A DNA stretch of 34,281 nt from Odoribacter sp. Z80 (GTDB lineage Bacteria > Bacteroidota > Bacteroidia > Bacteroidales > Marinifilaceae), in contig NZ_QWEL01000019.1 in NCBI RefSeq assembly GCF_009935865.1, positions 1 through 34,281 of the forward strand, in the 5' to 3' direction. Within the stretch, counting starts at the first letter, position 1, and each line of letters opens with the position of its first letter. Shown here piece by piece: positions 7,193-15,573 of the stretch. Below the pieces are notes generated by a model, which did not search any database, was not told the DNA's origin, and worked only from the letters and a program-made list of their open reading frames with translations. Made by a program: the position numbers and the translations under genes.

Positions 7193-7738
7193 GTGTTAAT
7201 TGCCAGAGAGAAAAAAAAGAGTAATATTGCCGAGTATATTTTATATATGTGGCAAGTGGAGGATATGCTTCGGGCGTTGGGATTGGATATGAAGCAGGTT
7301 GAGCGTCATATTGTTGCCCGGTTTGAAGCGGACGAAGAAACCGGGCGTGAGATTCATGATTGGTATGATAATCTGATTGCTATCATGAAGCAAGAAAAAG
7401 TGGAAACAAAGGGACATATCCAGGCTTTGAAGAATACGGTGAATGAATTGACGGAATTGCATTTTTTTCTGTTGCATCAGGGACATGACCGTCGTTATCA
7501 ACAATTGGTCACTCTGGCTGCCGGGAATCTGGTTGAGTTCAGGCGTAAAGCTGGTGTGGATGATTCGGTATCTGATGTGGAATTGGCCTTGAATGCTCTG
7601 TATGGAAATCTGATGTTGCGTTTACAGAAAAAAGAAATACATCCGGAAACGGCCACGGCAATGGAATCTTTCAGTAAAATGATTGCCTATCTGGCAGCCG
7701 CTTACAAGCAGATGGAAGAAAAAGAAAATAAATTTTAA
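7193..7738 (+). CDS. DUF4924 family protein
   Basis: A 181-aa cytoplasmic, largely helical protein of a Bacteroidetes-specific family (DUF4924) of unknown function. The conserved N terminus reads LIAREKKKSNIAEYILYMWQ; keeping it whole requires the GTG start at 7193, since there is no ATG nearby in frame. No signal peptide, membrane segment or catalytic motif is visible. It sits 26 nt after hslR and 26 nt before the exported protein gene, so it belongs to the rplY operon, but its neighbours do not show its job. Confidence 0.8.
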   Translation: MLIAREKKKSNIAEYILYMWQVEDMLRALGLDMKQVERHIVARFEADEETGREIHDWYDNLIAIMKQEKVETKGHIQALKNTVNELTELHFFLLHQGHDRRYQQLVTLAAGNLVEFRRKAGVDDSVSDVELALNALYGNLMLRLQKKEIHPETATAMESFSKMIAYLAAAYKQMEEKENKF

Positions 7739-7764
7739 GAATGTGCTAATTAAAATCTGTTTCT

Positions 7765-8808
7765 ATGAAAGCAATCTTTACCTTATGGTGTGTTATCGCT
7801 ATCGGCTTACAGCTGAAAGCAGAAGAAAGTAAAAAGATTTATGAGAAAAAATTCCCTAAGGAAGATCTGGAGGAACTGGTACTTTCCAATAACTACGGGA
7901 AGATAGAAATAGTTCAAACCGAAGGAGAAGAGATTGAAGCATGGGTGGAAATGAAAGTTGTGGCGAAATCCGGAGTGAAAGCAGAGGAAACGCTGGAATT
8001 GATTGAGGTGTTGGAAACGCGTACCGGACGCCATCTGAACTTAGAAACCCGTTTTGGTAAGGATATGGCTATAAAGCAATTTTTGACGGGAATAAGCGTC
8101 AGTGTGTTTTATAAGATTCATTTACCTAAGGGTGTAAAATTGCGTTTGATTAGTTCCAATGGAAATGTTTATTTGGGAAATTATGAAGGGGAGTTGAATG
8201 CTGATATAAAGGACGGGGATTTTAAAGCTGCGATCCTAAAAGGTGGAGAGGTTTATGTAAAACAGGAGAGGGGAAATTTCACTGTAGAAGGAGTCAAGAA
8301 TCTGAACGGAGATTTTAAAAACTGTGTATTGGAAGTGGAATCGGGGGATGATGTACGTTTGGTGACAAACGGTTGTGAGGGACATTTGGAGTCAATAGAC
8401 CGGCTAAATATACGTTCGAACGGAGGAACAATGAAAATAGGAGATGTGGAAGAAATAAACGGAAGTTCTTCTTTCACTAAATACGAGGTATTGGATTTGG
8501 GTAATATTTTGGATTTGGATATGAAAATGGGAGAAATAAATGTCAGGAATATCCAGTTGCTGTTTTCTGAGGTCCGTATAAAAGGGTCTTTTACCAAAGT
8601 GGGACTGACTTTTTCTCCAGATGCCGGGTATCATCTGGAGTTGAAACGCAATAAGTCACTGAAAGTGGATTTGCCTCACAATATGAGATTGGAGGAACGT
8701 CCTACTACAGAAAGAAATATGACTGTTGGAACTAAATTTACAGGAAATCCCAAATATTCCGGTAAGGTTTTTCTGGAACTTTCGAATGGAAATCTTTTTA
8801 TTCAATAG
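7765..8808 (+). CDS. Exported DUF4097-like beta-repeat protein
   Basis: A 347-aa protein with a Sec signal peptide (basic start, hydrophobic 3-16, likely cut after LKA near residue 19). The mature part has short beta repeats alternating hydrophobic residues with GN/GD/NG turns, such as LISSNGNVYLGNYEGELNAD and ADIKDGDFKAA, as in DUF4097 putative adhesin right-handed beta-helix proteins. It opens with VLSNNYGKIEIVQTEGEEIE, the usual family start. No lipobox was seen. Location is probably periplasmic or at the cell surface; function is unknown. It is the last gene of the operon before a strong terminator. Confidence 0.65.
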   Translation: MKAIFTLWCVIAIGLQLKAEESKKIYEKKFPKEDLEELVLSNNYGKIEIVQTEGEEIEAWVEMKVVAKSGVKAEETLELIEVLETRTGRHLNLETRFGKDMAIKQFLTGISVSVFYKIHLPKGVKLRLISSNGNVYLGNYEGELNADIKDGDFKAAILKGGEVYVKQERGNFTVEGVKNLNGDFKNCVLEVESGDDVRLVTNGCEGHLESIDRLNIRSNGGTMKIGDVEEINGSSSFTKYEVLDLGNILDLDMKMGEINVRNIQLLFSEVRIKGSFTKVGLTFSPDAGYHLELKRNKSLKVDLPHNMRLEERPTTERNMTVGTKFTGNPKYSGKVFLELSNGNLFIQ

Positions 8809-8840
8809 TTATTTCTCCGGATTTGACAAAATGCATCGTA

Positions 8841-8870
8841 AAACCCGTCTGCTTGCAGACGGGTTTATAT
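8841..8870. terminator. Bidirectional terminator between the rplY operon and obgE
   Basis: Arms AAACCCGTCTGC (8841-8852) and GCAGACGGGTTT (8855-8866) form a 12-bp perfect stem, opened in practice to a small loop, with A- and T-rich flanks on both sides. It serves the two convergent transcripts. Confidence 0.8.
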
Positions 8871-8889
8871 TTGATATAAAAATATTTTC

Positions 8890-9882
8890 TTACTCTTCAT
8901 TGAGTGTTTTCCATAACATGTCTTTCAGTTCTGTGATGCCTGTTCCGGCAACTGATGAGATAAAGACATAAGGAATATCGGGTAAATCTTTTTCTAATTC
9001 GGCTATTAGCTCTTTGTCCAGAAAATCACATTTAGAGATAGCCAATATTCTTTTTTTGTCCAGTAATTCCAGATTGTATTGTTTAAGCTCGTTGAGCAGG
9101 ATGTTGTATTCCTGACGGATATTTTCACTATCGGCCGGAACTAAGAACAGAAGGATTGAATTTCGTTCGATGTGGCGCAGGAAACGGATGCCTAGACCTT
9201 TTCCCAAATGGGCACCCTCAATAATTCCGGGAATATCCGCCATGACAAACGAACGGTTGTCTCTGTAATTGACAATACCAAGGTTGGGAACTAAAGTGGT
9301 AAAAGGATAGTTGGCTATTTCCGGTTTTGCAGCCGAAACAACAGAAAGGAGAGTTGATTTACCGGAGTTGGGGAAACCCACTAATCCGACGTCAGCCAAT
9401 ACTTTTAATTCCATAATAATGGCTCGTTCGACCCGAGGTTCGCCCGGTTGGGCGTAACGAGGCGTCTGATTGGTTGCCGATTTGAAGTTCCAGTTTCCCA
9501 GTCCTCCTCTTCCTCCTTTTACCAGGATACGAGTTTCTCCGTCTTCTGTAATTTCACATATTGTTTCTCCGGTTTCGGCATCCCGGGCTACTGTACCAAG
9601 GGGAACTTCAATAATCACATCTTCTCCGTCTGCACCACTACTTCTGTTTTCACTACCGTTTTCTCCGTCTCCTGCAAATACGTGTCTTTTGTATTTGAGG
9701 TGAATCAGTGTCCAGTAGTTCCGGTTTCCACGGATAAGTACATGTCCTCCTCTTCCCCCGTCACCTCCGTCCGGTCCTCCTTTAATGGTCCGTTTGTCCC
9801 GGTGCAGATGGGCGGAACCTTTTCCTCCTGCACCACTGCGACAGAAGGTTTTTATATAATCAACAAAATTTGTAGAAGCCAT
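8890..9882 (-). CDS. obgE: GTPase Obg/CgtA
   Basis: A 330-aa ribosome-associated GTPase that acts in large-subunit maturation and stress response. The glycine-rich Obg fold covers 1-158 ([31 protein letters not shown]). The G domain follows: G1 GFPNSGKST at 169-177, G3 DIPGI at 216-220, G4 SKCD at 283-286 (Ser instead of the usual Asn), and G5 SSVAG at 309-313. It lacks the extra C-terminal OCT domain, as in other Bacteroidetes. hpt lies 31 nt upstream on the same strand. Confidence 0.96.
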   Translation of the reverse strand: MASTNFVDYIKTFCRSGAGGKGSAHLHRDKRTIKGGPDGGDGGRGGHVLIRGNRNYWTLIHLKYKRHVFAGDGENGSENRSSGADGEDVIIEVPLGTVARDAETGETICEITEDGETRILVKGGRGGLGNWNFKSATNQTPRYAQPGEPRVERAIIMELKVLADVGLVGFPNSGKSTLLSVVSAAKPEIANYPFTTLVPNLGIVNYRDNRSFVMADIPGIIEGAHLGKGLGIRFLRHIERNSILLFLVPADSENIRQEYNILLNELKQYNLELLDKKRILAISKCDFLDKELIAELEKDLPDIPYVFISSVAGTGITELKDMLWKTLNEE

Positions 9883-9913
9883 TTTTTAATTTAGCATATA
9901 AATGATTATCTTT

Positions 9914-10453
9914 TCAGGTATTCAAAATATAAAGATCCGGATAATTTCTGCCGAGGCCGTCGTAATCAAGACCTCTTCCTACGACAAAATCATTTTCCAG
10001 TTCAATTCCGCTGTAATCGATAGGTACCTGGCATATAGCGGCTTTGGGTTTGTGAAAAAGAGTGGCAACAACCACCCGCCGGGGATTTTTAGTCGCCAGA
10101 TAATTCAGTAAATGACTCATGGATCTACCAGAATCAATAATATCTTCGAGGATAACGACAGTCCGGTTTTTAATTTCTTCTTTCAGTCCGATCAATTCTT
10201 TTACTTCTCCGGAAGAACAGGTTCCTGCATAGGAAGCCACTTTTATAAAGCTGATTTGTGTTCCCGGAATGGTGATTTGTTTTATTAAATCGGAGGTAAA
10301 CATGAAAGAGCCGTTCAGAATACTTAAAAATAGAGGAGCTTCTTTGTTTAAATCTTTGTTCATGCGCTCTGCCATGTTTGCGATGACCTGGTCAATTTTT
10401 TCCGCGCAGATAAAAGGGCGGAATTCTTTGTCATGTAATATGATATTTTTCAT
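9914..10453 (-). CDS. hpt: Hypoxanthine phosphoribosyltransferase
   Basis: A 179-aa type I phosphoribosyltransferase that salvages hypoxanthine (and guanine) with PRPP to IMP/GMP. The PRPP loop ILEDIIDSGRS is at 101-111, the flexible catalytic loop region SYAGTCSSG near 74-82, and the purine-binding segment ENDFVVGRGLDYDGLGRN near 152-169. It is likely cotranscribed with obgE. In many Bacteroidales adenylate kinase lies between these two genes; here it is absent. purE is divergent, so purine salvage and synthesis genes share an upstream region. Confidence 0.95.
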   Translation of the reverse strand: MKNIILHDKEFRPFICAEKIDQVIANMAERMNKDLNKEAPLFLSILNGSFMFTSDLIKQITIPGTQISFIKVASYAGTCSSGEVKELIGLKEEIKNRTVVILEDIIDSGRSMSHLLNYLATKNPRRVVVATLFHKPKAAICQVPIDYSGIELENDFVVGRGLDYDGLGRNYPDLYILNT

Positions 10454-10532
10454 ATCGGTAGCTAAGTTTGCTTACATTTTTATTTTGACAAAAATAATAT
10501 TTTTGAGGCATATATGTCGTGTCGAAACGGAT

Positions 10533-10561
10533 TATATTTACTTTTGCAAAAAGTAAATATA
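10533..10561. promoter_or_regulatory. 13-bp palindrome over the purE promoter
   Basis: Arms TATATTTACTTTT (10533-10545) and AAAAGTAAATATA (10549-10561) pair perfectly around GCA. The left arm contains the TACTTTTG -7 element (10539-10546) of purE, so the right arm covers the likely transcription start. The layout suggests an operator more than an RNA hairpin. Confidence 0.55.
10539..10546 (+). promoter_or_regulatory. Promoter -7 element of purE
   Basis: TACTTTTG fits TAnnTTTG and lies 46 nt before the purE ATG. No convincing -33 TTTG was seen upstream. Confidence 0.6.
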
Positions 10562-10592
10562 TGAATTTTAGCTTATCAAAACCAATAGAATA

Positions 10593-11099
10593 ATGAAGCC
10601 AAGAGTAAGTATAATTATGGGAAGTACTTCCGATTTAGTAATAATGGAGAAAGCTGCTAAGGTGTTGGATGATATGGAGATACCCTTTGAGATGAATGCT
10701 TTGTCTGCTCATCGGACACCAGCGGAAGTAGAACAATTTGCTACGCATGCGGCCTCGCGGGGAATTGAAGTAATTATTGCCGGGGCCGGGATGGCTGCCC
10801 ATTTACCCGGAGTGATTGCGGCTATGACTCCGGTTCCTGTCATAGGAGTGCCTATCAGTGCTTCTTTGGATGGAATGGACGCTTTGTTAGCCATAGCACA
10901 GATGCCTCCGGGAATACCTGTCGCAACGGTGGCTATAAACGGGGCGATGAATGCCGGCATCCTTGCTGTACAGATTCTGGCAGTCGGAGACCAGAAGTTG
11001 AAAGATAAGATGGAGGAGTTTAAGTTTTCCCTGAAGAATAAAATTGTAGAGGCTAACAAACAGTTGGCTGAGGTAAAGTATAAGTTTAAAATGAACTGA
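10593..11099 (+). CDS. purE: N5-carboxyaminoimidazole ribonucleotide mutase, PurE class I
   Basis: A 168-aa enzyme that converts N5-CAIR to CAIR in purine biosynthesis. Class I signatures are present: MGSTSDLVIMEKA at 9-21, SAHRTPAE near 38-45 (catalytic His), and IIAGAGMAAHLPGVIAA near 61-77. Class I normally works after PurK, which is not in this window. Single-gene unit with its own promoter and terminator, divergent from hpt. Confidence 0.96.
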   Translation: MKPRVSIIMGSTSDLVIMEKAAKVLDDMEIPFEMNALSAHRTPAEVEQFATHAASRGIEVIIAGAGMAAHLPGVIAAMTPVPVIGVPISASLDGMDALLAIAQMPPGIPVATVAINGAMNAGILAVQILAVGDQKLKDKMEEFKFSLKNKIVEANKQLAEVKYKFKMN

Positions 11100-11118
11100 T
11101 TGTTTTTTCTTCGGAATG

Positions 11119-11155
11119 AAGGCCTGAAAAGTTTTCGCTTTTCAGGCCTTTTTGT
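11119..11155 (+). terminator. purE terminator
   Basis: AAGGCCTGAAAAG (11119-11131) pairs with CTTTTCAGGCCTT (11138-11150) around TTTTCG and is followed by TTT. Strong 13-bp intrinsic terminator. Confidence 0.88.
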
Positions 11156-11317
11156 TGGATTGTGTGTGGAAGAATTTGTTTTTTTCTCTTTTTTTCGTAT
11201 ATTTGAAATATAGGTTATCTGTGTATGTTATTGTAACGGGATGAATGGAGTAATTATGTTTGCTTTCTGAGTGTGCGAAATCCGGCCTTTCAGCAGGCAT
11301 TTAGCTATGAAAATGTA

Positions 11318-13378
11318 ATGAATTTCAAGAAAGTATATGTGTTATTACTTTCATTTAGCTTTGTGCTGCAGGTCATTGCTCAATCTGTCCCGGACATCGG
11401 AGAATTACTCGAAAGCAATGATATTGAAAGTTCTGCCGAGGGGTATGACGAAATGGTGAATACTCTTTTGGAATTGTATGCATCCCCCTTGAATATTAAT
11501 ACTGCTGACTTTGATTCTTTAAAGCGGCTTTTCTTTCTTTCGGACGGTCAGATTGACCAGATATTAGGTTACCGTAAAAAGTACGGAGGTTTTTTCCATG
11601 TAAATGAATTGTTATGGGTGCCGGGAGTCGGTAAACGGGATTTGAATAATTTGTTACCCTTTATAACTACAGGACAAAGGACAGCGCAAGAAAAACTGGG
11701 AATATTGAAAAAGCGGACCAGGCATGAATTGTTGGTTAAAGTAAAGACAAGTTTTCCCATTCAGGAGGGATATAAAGTTTATAGCCTTCATGATTTTGAA
11801 AAAAAGAAAGACTACGAGCGTAAGGTGGTCAGTCGTTTTCAGGGGCCGCCCCTTGGAACCTTAATGAAGTATAAAATGAATTATGCTCATTTTCTCCAGG
11901 CAGGATTTACCTTGGAAAATGATGCAGGGGAAGGATATTTTACCCGAAGTCAAAGGATGGGATTTGATTTTCTGTCGGCTCATGTTTGTTTGACGGGGCA
12001 GCATTTATTTCGTCGTGTCATATTGGGAGATTATCGCATTCAGTGGGGACAGGGATTGGTTGCCTGGGGTGGATTTGCTTCCGGGAAATCGGATATGGCA
12101 GTAGGAAATGAAAAATCCGCAAGAGGTTTTTCACCTTATACTTCTACGGATGAGAATCGTTTTATGAGGGGGGTGGCTATGTCACTGGATGTTTTGCCCG
12201 GTTTTTCAGCAGATTTGTTTTTTTCCAGAAAGAAGACAGATGGAAATCTTACTGTTGCAGATACCTTGTCGGAGGAAGACTGGCTGGCTGTGTCTCTTTA
12301 TGAATCCGGTTATCACAGGAATCAGAAGGAGTGCGATAAAAAACATACGTTAAAGGAGATGGCTGCCGGAGTTTCTATCGGTTGGAATACTGCTTATTTT
12401 AAGGTTGGGCTGAATGGATTGTATTATGATTTTTCTCCCAACTTAATTCCTGGGGAGCGAATTTATCAAAGGTATAATGATACTGGTAAGGGGCGTTACC
12501 TATGGAGCTTGGATTATAAAACCTCATGGCGGGGGATTTACCTTTTCGGAGAGACAGCTTTTAGTGATTGTGGAGCGTTGGCTACGGTGAACGGTTTACG
12601 GGGAGGCGGAGCTTATCTGTCGGGATGCGTGCTTTACCGGCGTTACGACAAACGGTATATTTCTCATTATGCTTCCGGATTCGGGGAATATTCCAATACT
12701 TCCAATGAGGAAGGTGTGTATTGCGGAATAGATGTGGTTCCTGTAAAGAATTTGAAAGTGAATGTATATTACGACTGGTTTCGGCATTTTGCTCCCCGCT
12801 ATTTGGCTGTAATAACCGGTTCCGGATGGGAATTATTGGCTCAGGCAGATTATCGTCATGGTAATTTCGGTCATCAATGGCGGTATAAGAGGGAATGTCG
12901 ACCTGAGGATGTGAAGGGGCAAGAATCGGTTTTGCGAACAAAAAACGAATACAGATACCAGATGTCTTTAAAGTGGTATAAGACGTTAGAATTTCGCACC
13001 CGTTTCAGTATGATGCAGTATCATAAAGCCCAGCAGCGCGATCTGGGATATATGGTGTATCAGGATGTCATTTGTGTTTTTCCGGCAACAGACCTGAAAA
13101 TGCAGTATAGGGTGGGATGGTTTAATACCGATTCTTATCAGTCCCGTATTTATGCTTATGAGAATAATGTTTTGTATGGTTATTCTTTTCCTGCTTTTAT
13201 GGGAGAGGGATGGAGAACTTATCTCAATTTGAGCTGGAAGCCTGTTGCCTGCCTCACCTGTTATTTGAAAGCCGGATTTACCATTTATCCGAAGCAGGGA
13301 ACCATCAGTTCGGGTGTGTCCGAAGTTGATAATAACAAGTTATATGACCTTACTTTTCAACTCCGTCTGAAGATTTGA
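11318..13378 (+). CDS. Exported helix-hairpin-helix / outer-membrane barrel protein
   Basis: A 686-aa protein. The ATG at 11318 is preferred over an upstream GTG at 11273 because it begins a good signal peptide (MNFKKVYVLLLSFSFVLQ, cut after IAQ). Residues about 55-110 form a ComEA-type helix-hairpin-helix pair (NINTADFDSLKRL, GQIDQILGYRKKYGGF, VPGVGKRDL). From about 130 on, alternating aromatic and polar strands, many Tyr/Trp/Gly and the end YDLTFQLRLKI suggest an outer-membrane beta barrel. Such fusions are common in Bacteroidales; whether they bind DNA or only use HHH as a protein module is unknown. Convergent with the next gene, 8 nt apart. Confidence 0.7.
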   Translation: MNFKKVYVLLLSFSFVLQVIAQSVPDIGELLESNDIESSAEGYDEMVNTLLELYASPLNINTADFDSLKRLFFLSDGQIDQILGYRKKYGGFFHVNELLWVPGVGKRDLNNLLPFITTGQRTAQEKLGILKKRTRHELLVKVKTSFPIQEGYKVYSLHDFEKKKDYERKVVSRFQGPPLGTLMKYKMNYAHFLQAGFTLENDAGEGYFTRSQRMGFDFLSAHVCLTGQHLFRRVILGDYRIQWGQGLVAWGGFASGKSDMAVGNEKSARGFSPYTSTDENRFMRGVAMSLDVLPGFSADLFFSRKKTDGNLTVADTLSEEDWLAVSLYESGYHRNQKECDKKHTLKEMAAGVSIGWNTAYFKVGLNGLYYDFSPNLIPGERIYQRYNDTGKGRYLWSLDYKTSWRGIYLFGETAFSDCGALATVNGLRGGGAYLSGCVLYRRYDKRYISHYASGFGEYSNTSNEEGVYCGIDVVPVKNLKVNVYYDWFRHFAPRYLAVITGSGWELLAQADYRHGNFGHQWRYKRECRPEDVKGQESVLRTKNEYRYQMSLKWYKTLEFRTRFSMMQYHKAQQRDLGYMVYQDVICVFPATDLKMQYRVGWFNTDSYQSRIYAYENNVLYGYSFPAFMGEGWRTYLNLSWKPVACLTCYLKAGFTIYPKQGTISSGVSEVDNNKLYDLTFQLRLKI

Positions 13379-13386
13379 GAGTGCTG

Positions 13387-14139
13387 TCAGGAAATGGATG
13401 TAGGTTTGTTTTTGTTGGATAGAAGTTGGTGAATTTCTTCTTCTGACAGTTTTTTGACGTTGGTGATGATCATATTCTCATGAAGGAAGTGGCCGAATTC
13501 ATTGCATTCGTCAATAATGCCGGTAAATAAAGAGCGCAACTCGGTTGTTAAGGGCAATAGCAGTAAAGTGGTGGCATATTCTTTTTTGAATTCCATAAAT
13601 TCGACCTGTCCCTTAGCTTTATGGATGGCTGCTTCCGTTTCATTTTTCAGGATGTTTTGTTGGTAAGCGGGGAGATGCTCTGGTATTTTATAAAAAAATA
13701 CACAGAAATAGCGCAACAACAATCCATGTCCTCCTAAACCAGTGGAAATGAATATTCCGGGGTCGTCCAGTAAGGTGGATTGTAAAAGTATGCGGGATTG
13801 CTGTAAGGCAATGATAGACCATTTTTGCAAGGGAGAGGCTTGCTTTGAAAAGTTTTCGATGGCTCTGTAAACGGTTACTTCGTCCAATGTGGCGAGAACG
13901 ACCAACATTCTTTTTTTGATTTCCAGGGTAATGTTTTCGTCAAAAAGGTCATTGATATTCTCCAGATACTGTTTGCTGAGTGCCTGATAGTTTTTAGTTT
14001 CCCTGGCTAAGGAATTCAGCATTTCAAAATACTCTTTCTGTACTTTAATATCTACCTCTTCTTCCAGGATATTCAGGTTGGAGCCGGCCATGGCTAACAA
14101 CTGGTCAATATCTTCGATTTTTTTGCCTTGTTTTTCCAT
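13387..14139 (-). CDS. Unrecognised helical protein, 250 aa
   Basis: I do not recognise a family. The start at 14139 (MEKQGKKIEDIDQLLAMAG) is chosen because a TAACTTTG promoter element lies at 14161-14168, inside the longer reading frame that begins at 14202 within the rpmH terminator stem. The protein has no signal peptide. It is predicted mostly helical by its Leu/Glu/Lys pattern, with one glycine-rich hydrophobic segment near the middle (FISTGLGGHGLLLRYF) that could be a loop or buried helix. The C terminus is polar (SNKNKPTSIS). Being next to rpmH and rpoD gives no clear functional clue. Confidence 0.6.
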   Translation of the reverse strand: MEKQGKKIEDIDQLLAMAGSNLNILEEEVDIKVQKEYFEMLNSLARETKNYQALSKQYLENINDLFDENITLEIKKRMLVVLATLDEVTVYRAIENFSKQASPLQKWSIIALQQSRILLQSTLLDDPGIFISTGLGGHGLLLRYFCVFFYKIPEHLPAYQQNILKNETEAAIHKAKGQVEFMEFKKEYATTLLLLPLTTELRSLFTGIIDECNEFGHFLHENMIITNVKKLSEEEIHQLLSNKNKPTSIS

Positions 14140-14160
14140 GTTGAGTATATTTCCCTGGGA

Positions 14161-14168
14161 CAAAGTTA
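14161..14168 (-). promoter_or_regulatory. Promoter -7 element for the 250-aa gene
   Basis: Reads TAACTTTG on the minus strand, a perfect TAnnTTTG element. It puts transcription start about 15 nt before the ATG at 14139, which decides between the two possible starts. Confidence 0.55.
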
Positions 14169-14182
14169 GGTTATTATTTTCA

Positions 14183-14213
14183 GATAAAAAAAAGCTGCTC
14201 ATAGAGCAGCTTT
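14183..14213 (-). terminator. rpmH terminator
   Basis: On the minus strand AAAGCTGCTC (14213-14204) pairs with GAGCAGCTTT (14200-14191) around a TAT loop, followed by a long T run. It lies 19 nt beyond the rpmH stop. Confidence 0.88.
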
Positions 14214-14232
14214 CCTATATCTTGAAAAGAAA

Positions 14233-14391
14233 TTATGCTTTATGTCTGCGTTCGTCAGATACTGTTAATTTCTTTCTTCCTTTAGCTCTTCTTCTGGCTA
14301 AAACTGCTCTTCCGCCTGCTGTCGCCATTCTTTCTCTGAAACCGTGTTTGTTTCTTCTTTTTGTGTTTGAGGGTTGAAATGTCCGTTTCAT
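14233..14391 (-). CDS. rpmH: 50S ribosomal protein L34
   Basis: A 52-aa very basic ribosomal protein that begins [20 protein letters not shown], has [20 protein letters not shown] in the middle and ends in SDERRHKA. The sequence is the standard L34 pattern with a short C-terminal extension usual in Bacteroidetes. It is too short to stand out by length alone but is certain by sequence. It has its own promoter and terminator and is divergent from rpoD. The rnpA gene that often follows rpmH is not present here. Confidence 0.97.
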   Translation of the reverse strand: MKRTFQPSNTKRRNKHGFRERMATAGGRAVLARRRAKGRKKLTVSDERRHKA

Positions 14392-14431
14392 GGTAAATTA
14401 TATTTTATCATTGTTTTTTCACTTTGGACTG

Positions 14432-14462
14432 CAAAAGTAGGGATTTTTTTTGTGACTCCAAA
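14432..14462 (-). promoter_or_regulatory. Promoter of rpmH
   Basis: On the minus strand TTTG (14462-14459) is followed after 19 nt by TACTTTTG (14439-14432). Both elements and the spacing match the Bacteroidetes consensus. The leader to the rpmH ATG is about 35 nt. Confidence 0.8.
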
Positions 14463-14637
14463 TAAAACAATCTTTTTTTTGCCGGGAGGAGTGAAACTCA
14501 GACAGGGGAAAAGCGTATAAAAAATGACAAAATGTAAACCAAGTGAGAATAAAAAGTTGGGAAGGAGGGATAAAATAAGGTAAGTATACTTGTTTGTTTT
14601 GTAAAAATTTATTAACTTTAATGCAACAGTCAAAGAT

Positions 14638-15507
14638 ATGAGGCAACTTAAGATTACAAAGCAGATTACAGGGCGTGAATCGTATGCTATAGAAAAATAT
14701 CTTCAGGAGATTGGAAAAATTCATGTACTAACCCCTGAAGAAGAAGCTGATTTGGCAAAAAGGATTCGTGGCGGAGATGCCCAGGCCCGGGAGAAATTGG
14801 TTTTGGGTAATTTGCGTTTTGTTGTTTCTGTTGCAAAACAGTATCAGAATCACGGTTTAACTTTGGGAGACCTGATTAATGAAGGAAATGTTGGGTTGAT
14901 TAAAGCTGCGCAGTGTTTTGATGAAACAAAAGGGTTTAAATTTATTTCCTATGCTGTTTGGTGGATTCGTCAATCTATTTTACAAGCTATAGCTGAAGAT
15001 GCCCGTCTAATCCGTTTGCCTTTGAATAAAATCAGTACAATGAATAAGGTAAATCGTTGTTATATGGCATTGGAGCAGGAGTATCAACGGGAACCTACAG
15101 AGGAAGAAATTGCAGAGAATATGGATATCACACCACGAGAGGTGAAAGAAAATATGAAAATAGCCCATAAACCGATTTCTATGGATGCGCCTTTGACAAT
15201 GGATGAGGAGTCGGTTTCCCTGTATGATATATATGTTTCGCCTGATCCGGTAATCCAGGGGCCAGAGATGACTTTAAACCAGGATTCCCTCAAAAGGGAT
15301 ATTGAGCGTTCTTTTAGTATGCTTTCTCAAAGAGAGGCTGCTATTTTGAGTATGTATTACGGGTTGAACGGTTACGCTGCCATGTCTCTCGAGGAGATTG
15401 GTACGAAACTGGGATTGACCAGCGAACGGGTCCGTCAGGTGAAGACAAAGGCTATCCGTAAACTCAAAGAGATGCAGAATAATAAACGCCTGAAAGCTTA
15501 TTTGTAA
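14638..15507 (+). CDS. rpoD: Primary sigma factor RpoD/SigA, Bacteroidetes type
   Basis: A 289-aa housekeeping sigma factor without the acidic region 1.1 and without a long non-conserved insert, as in the Bacteroidetes primary sigma that reads TTTG/TAnnTTTG promoters. Region 1.2 starts at SYAIEKYLQEIGK near 15. Region 2 holds NLRFVVSVAKQYQNHGLTLGD and the -7 recognition part FKFISYAVWWIRQSI near 100-114. Region 3 is near 130-180. Region 4.2 is the helix-turn-helix LTSERVRQVKTKAIRKLK near 259-276. Single gene with its own terminator; promoter elements upstream are weak (TAACTTTA at 14613-14620). Confidence 0.95.
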   Translation: MRQLKITKQITGRESYAIEKYLQEIGKIHVLTPEEEADLAKRIRGGDAQAREKLVLGNLRFVVSVAKQYQNHGLTLGDLINEGNVGLIKAAQCFDETKGFKFISYAVWWIRQSILQAIAEDARLIRLPLNKISTMNKVNRCYMALEQEYQREPTEEEIAENMDITPREVKENMKIAHKPISMDAPLTMDEESVSLYDIYVSPDPVIQGPEMTLNQDSLKRDIERSFSMLSQREAAILSMYYGLNGYAAMSLEEIGTKLGLTSERVRQVKTKAIRKLKEMQNNKRLKAYL

Positions 15508-15524
15508 GTTTGTAGGGGAAAAGG

Positions 15525-15558
15525 AAAAACGGAAGTCCTTGATGGGCTTCCGTTTTTT
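15525..15558. terminator. Terminator after rpoD, shared with the symporter gene
   Basis: ACGGAAGTCC pairs with GGGCTTCCGT around TTGAT (one G-T pair), with A-rich and T-rich flanks (AAAAA before, TTTTTT after). It can end transcription in both directions between two convergent genes. Confidence 0.85.
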
Positions 15559-15573
15559 ATGTATTTCTGTTTT

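Noticed and set aside
13387-14202. The longer start at 14202 for the 250-aa gene
   Set aside because: It begins inside the rpmH terminator stem and upstream of a consensus promoter element, so it would not be in the transcript from that promoter.
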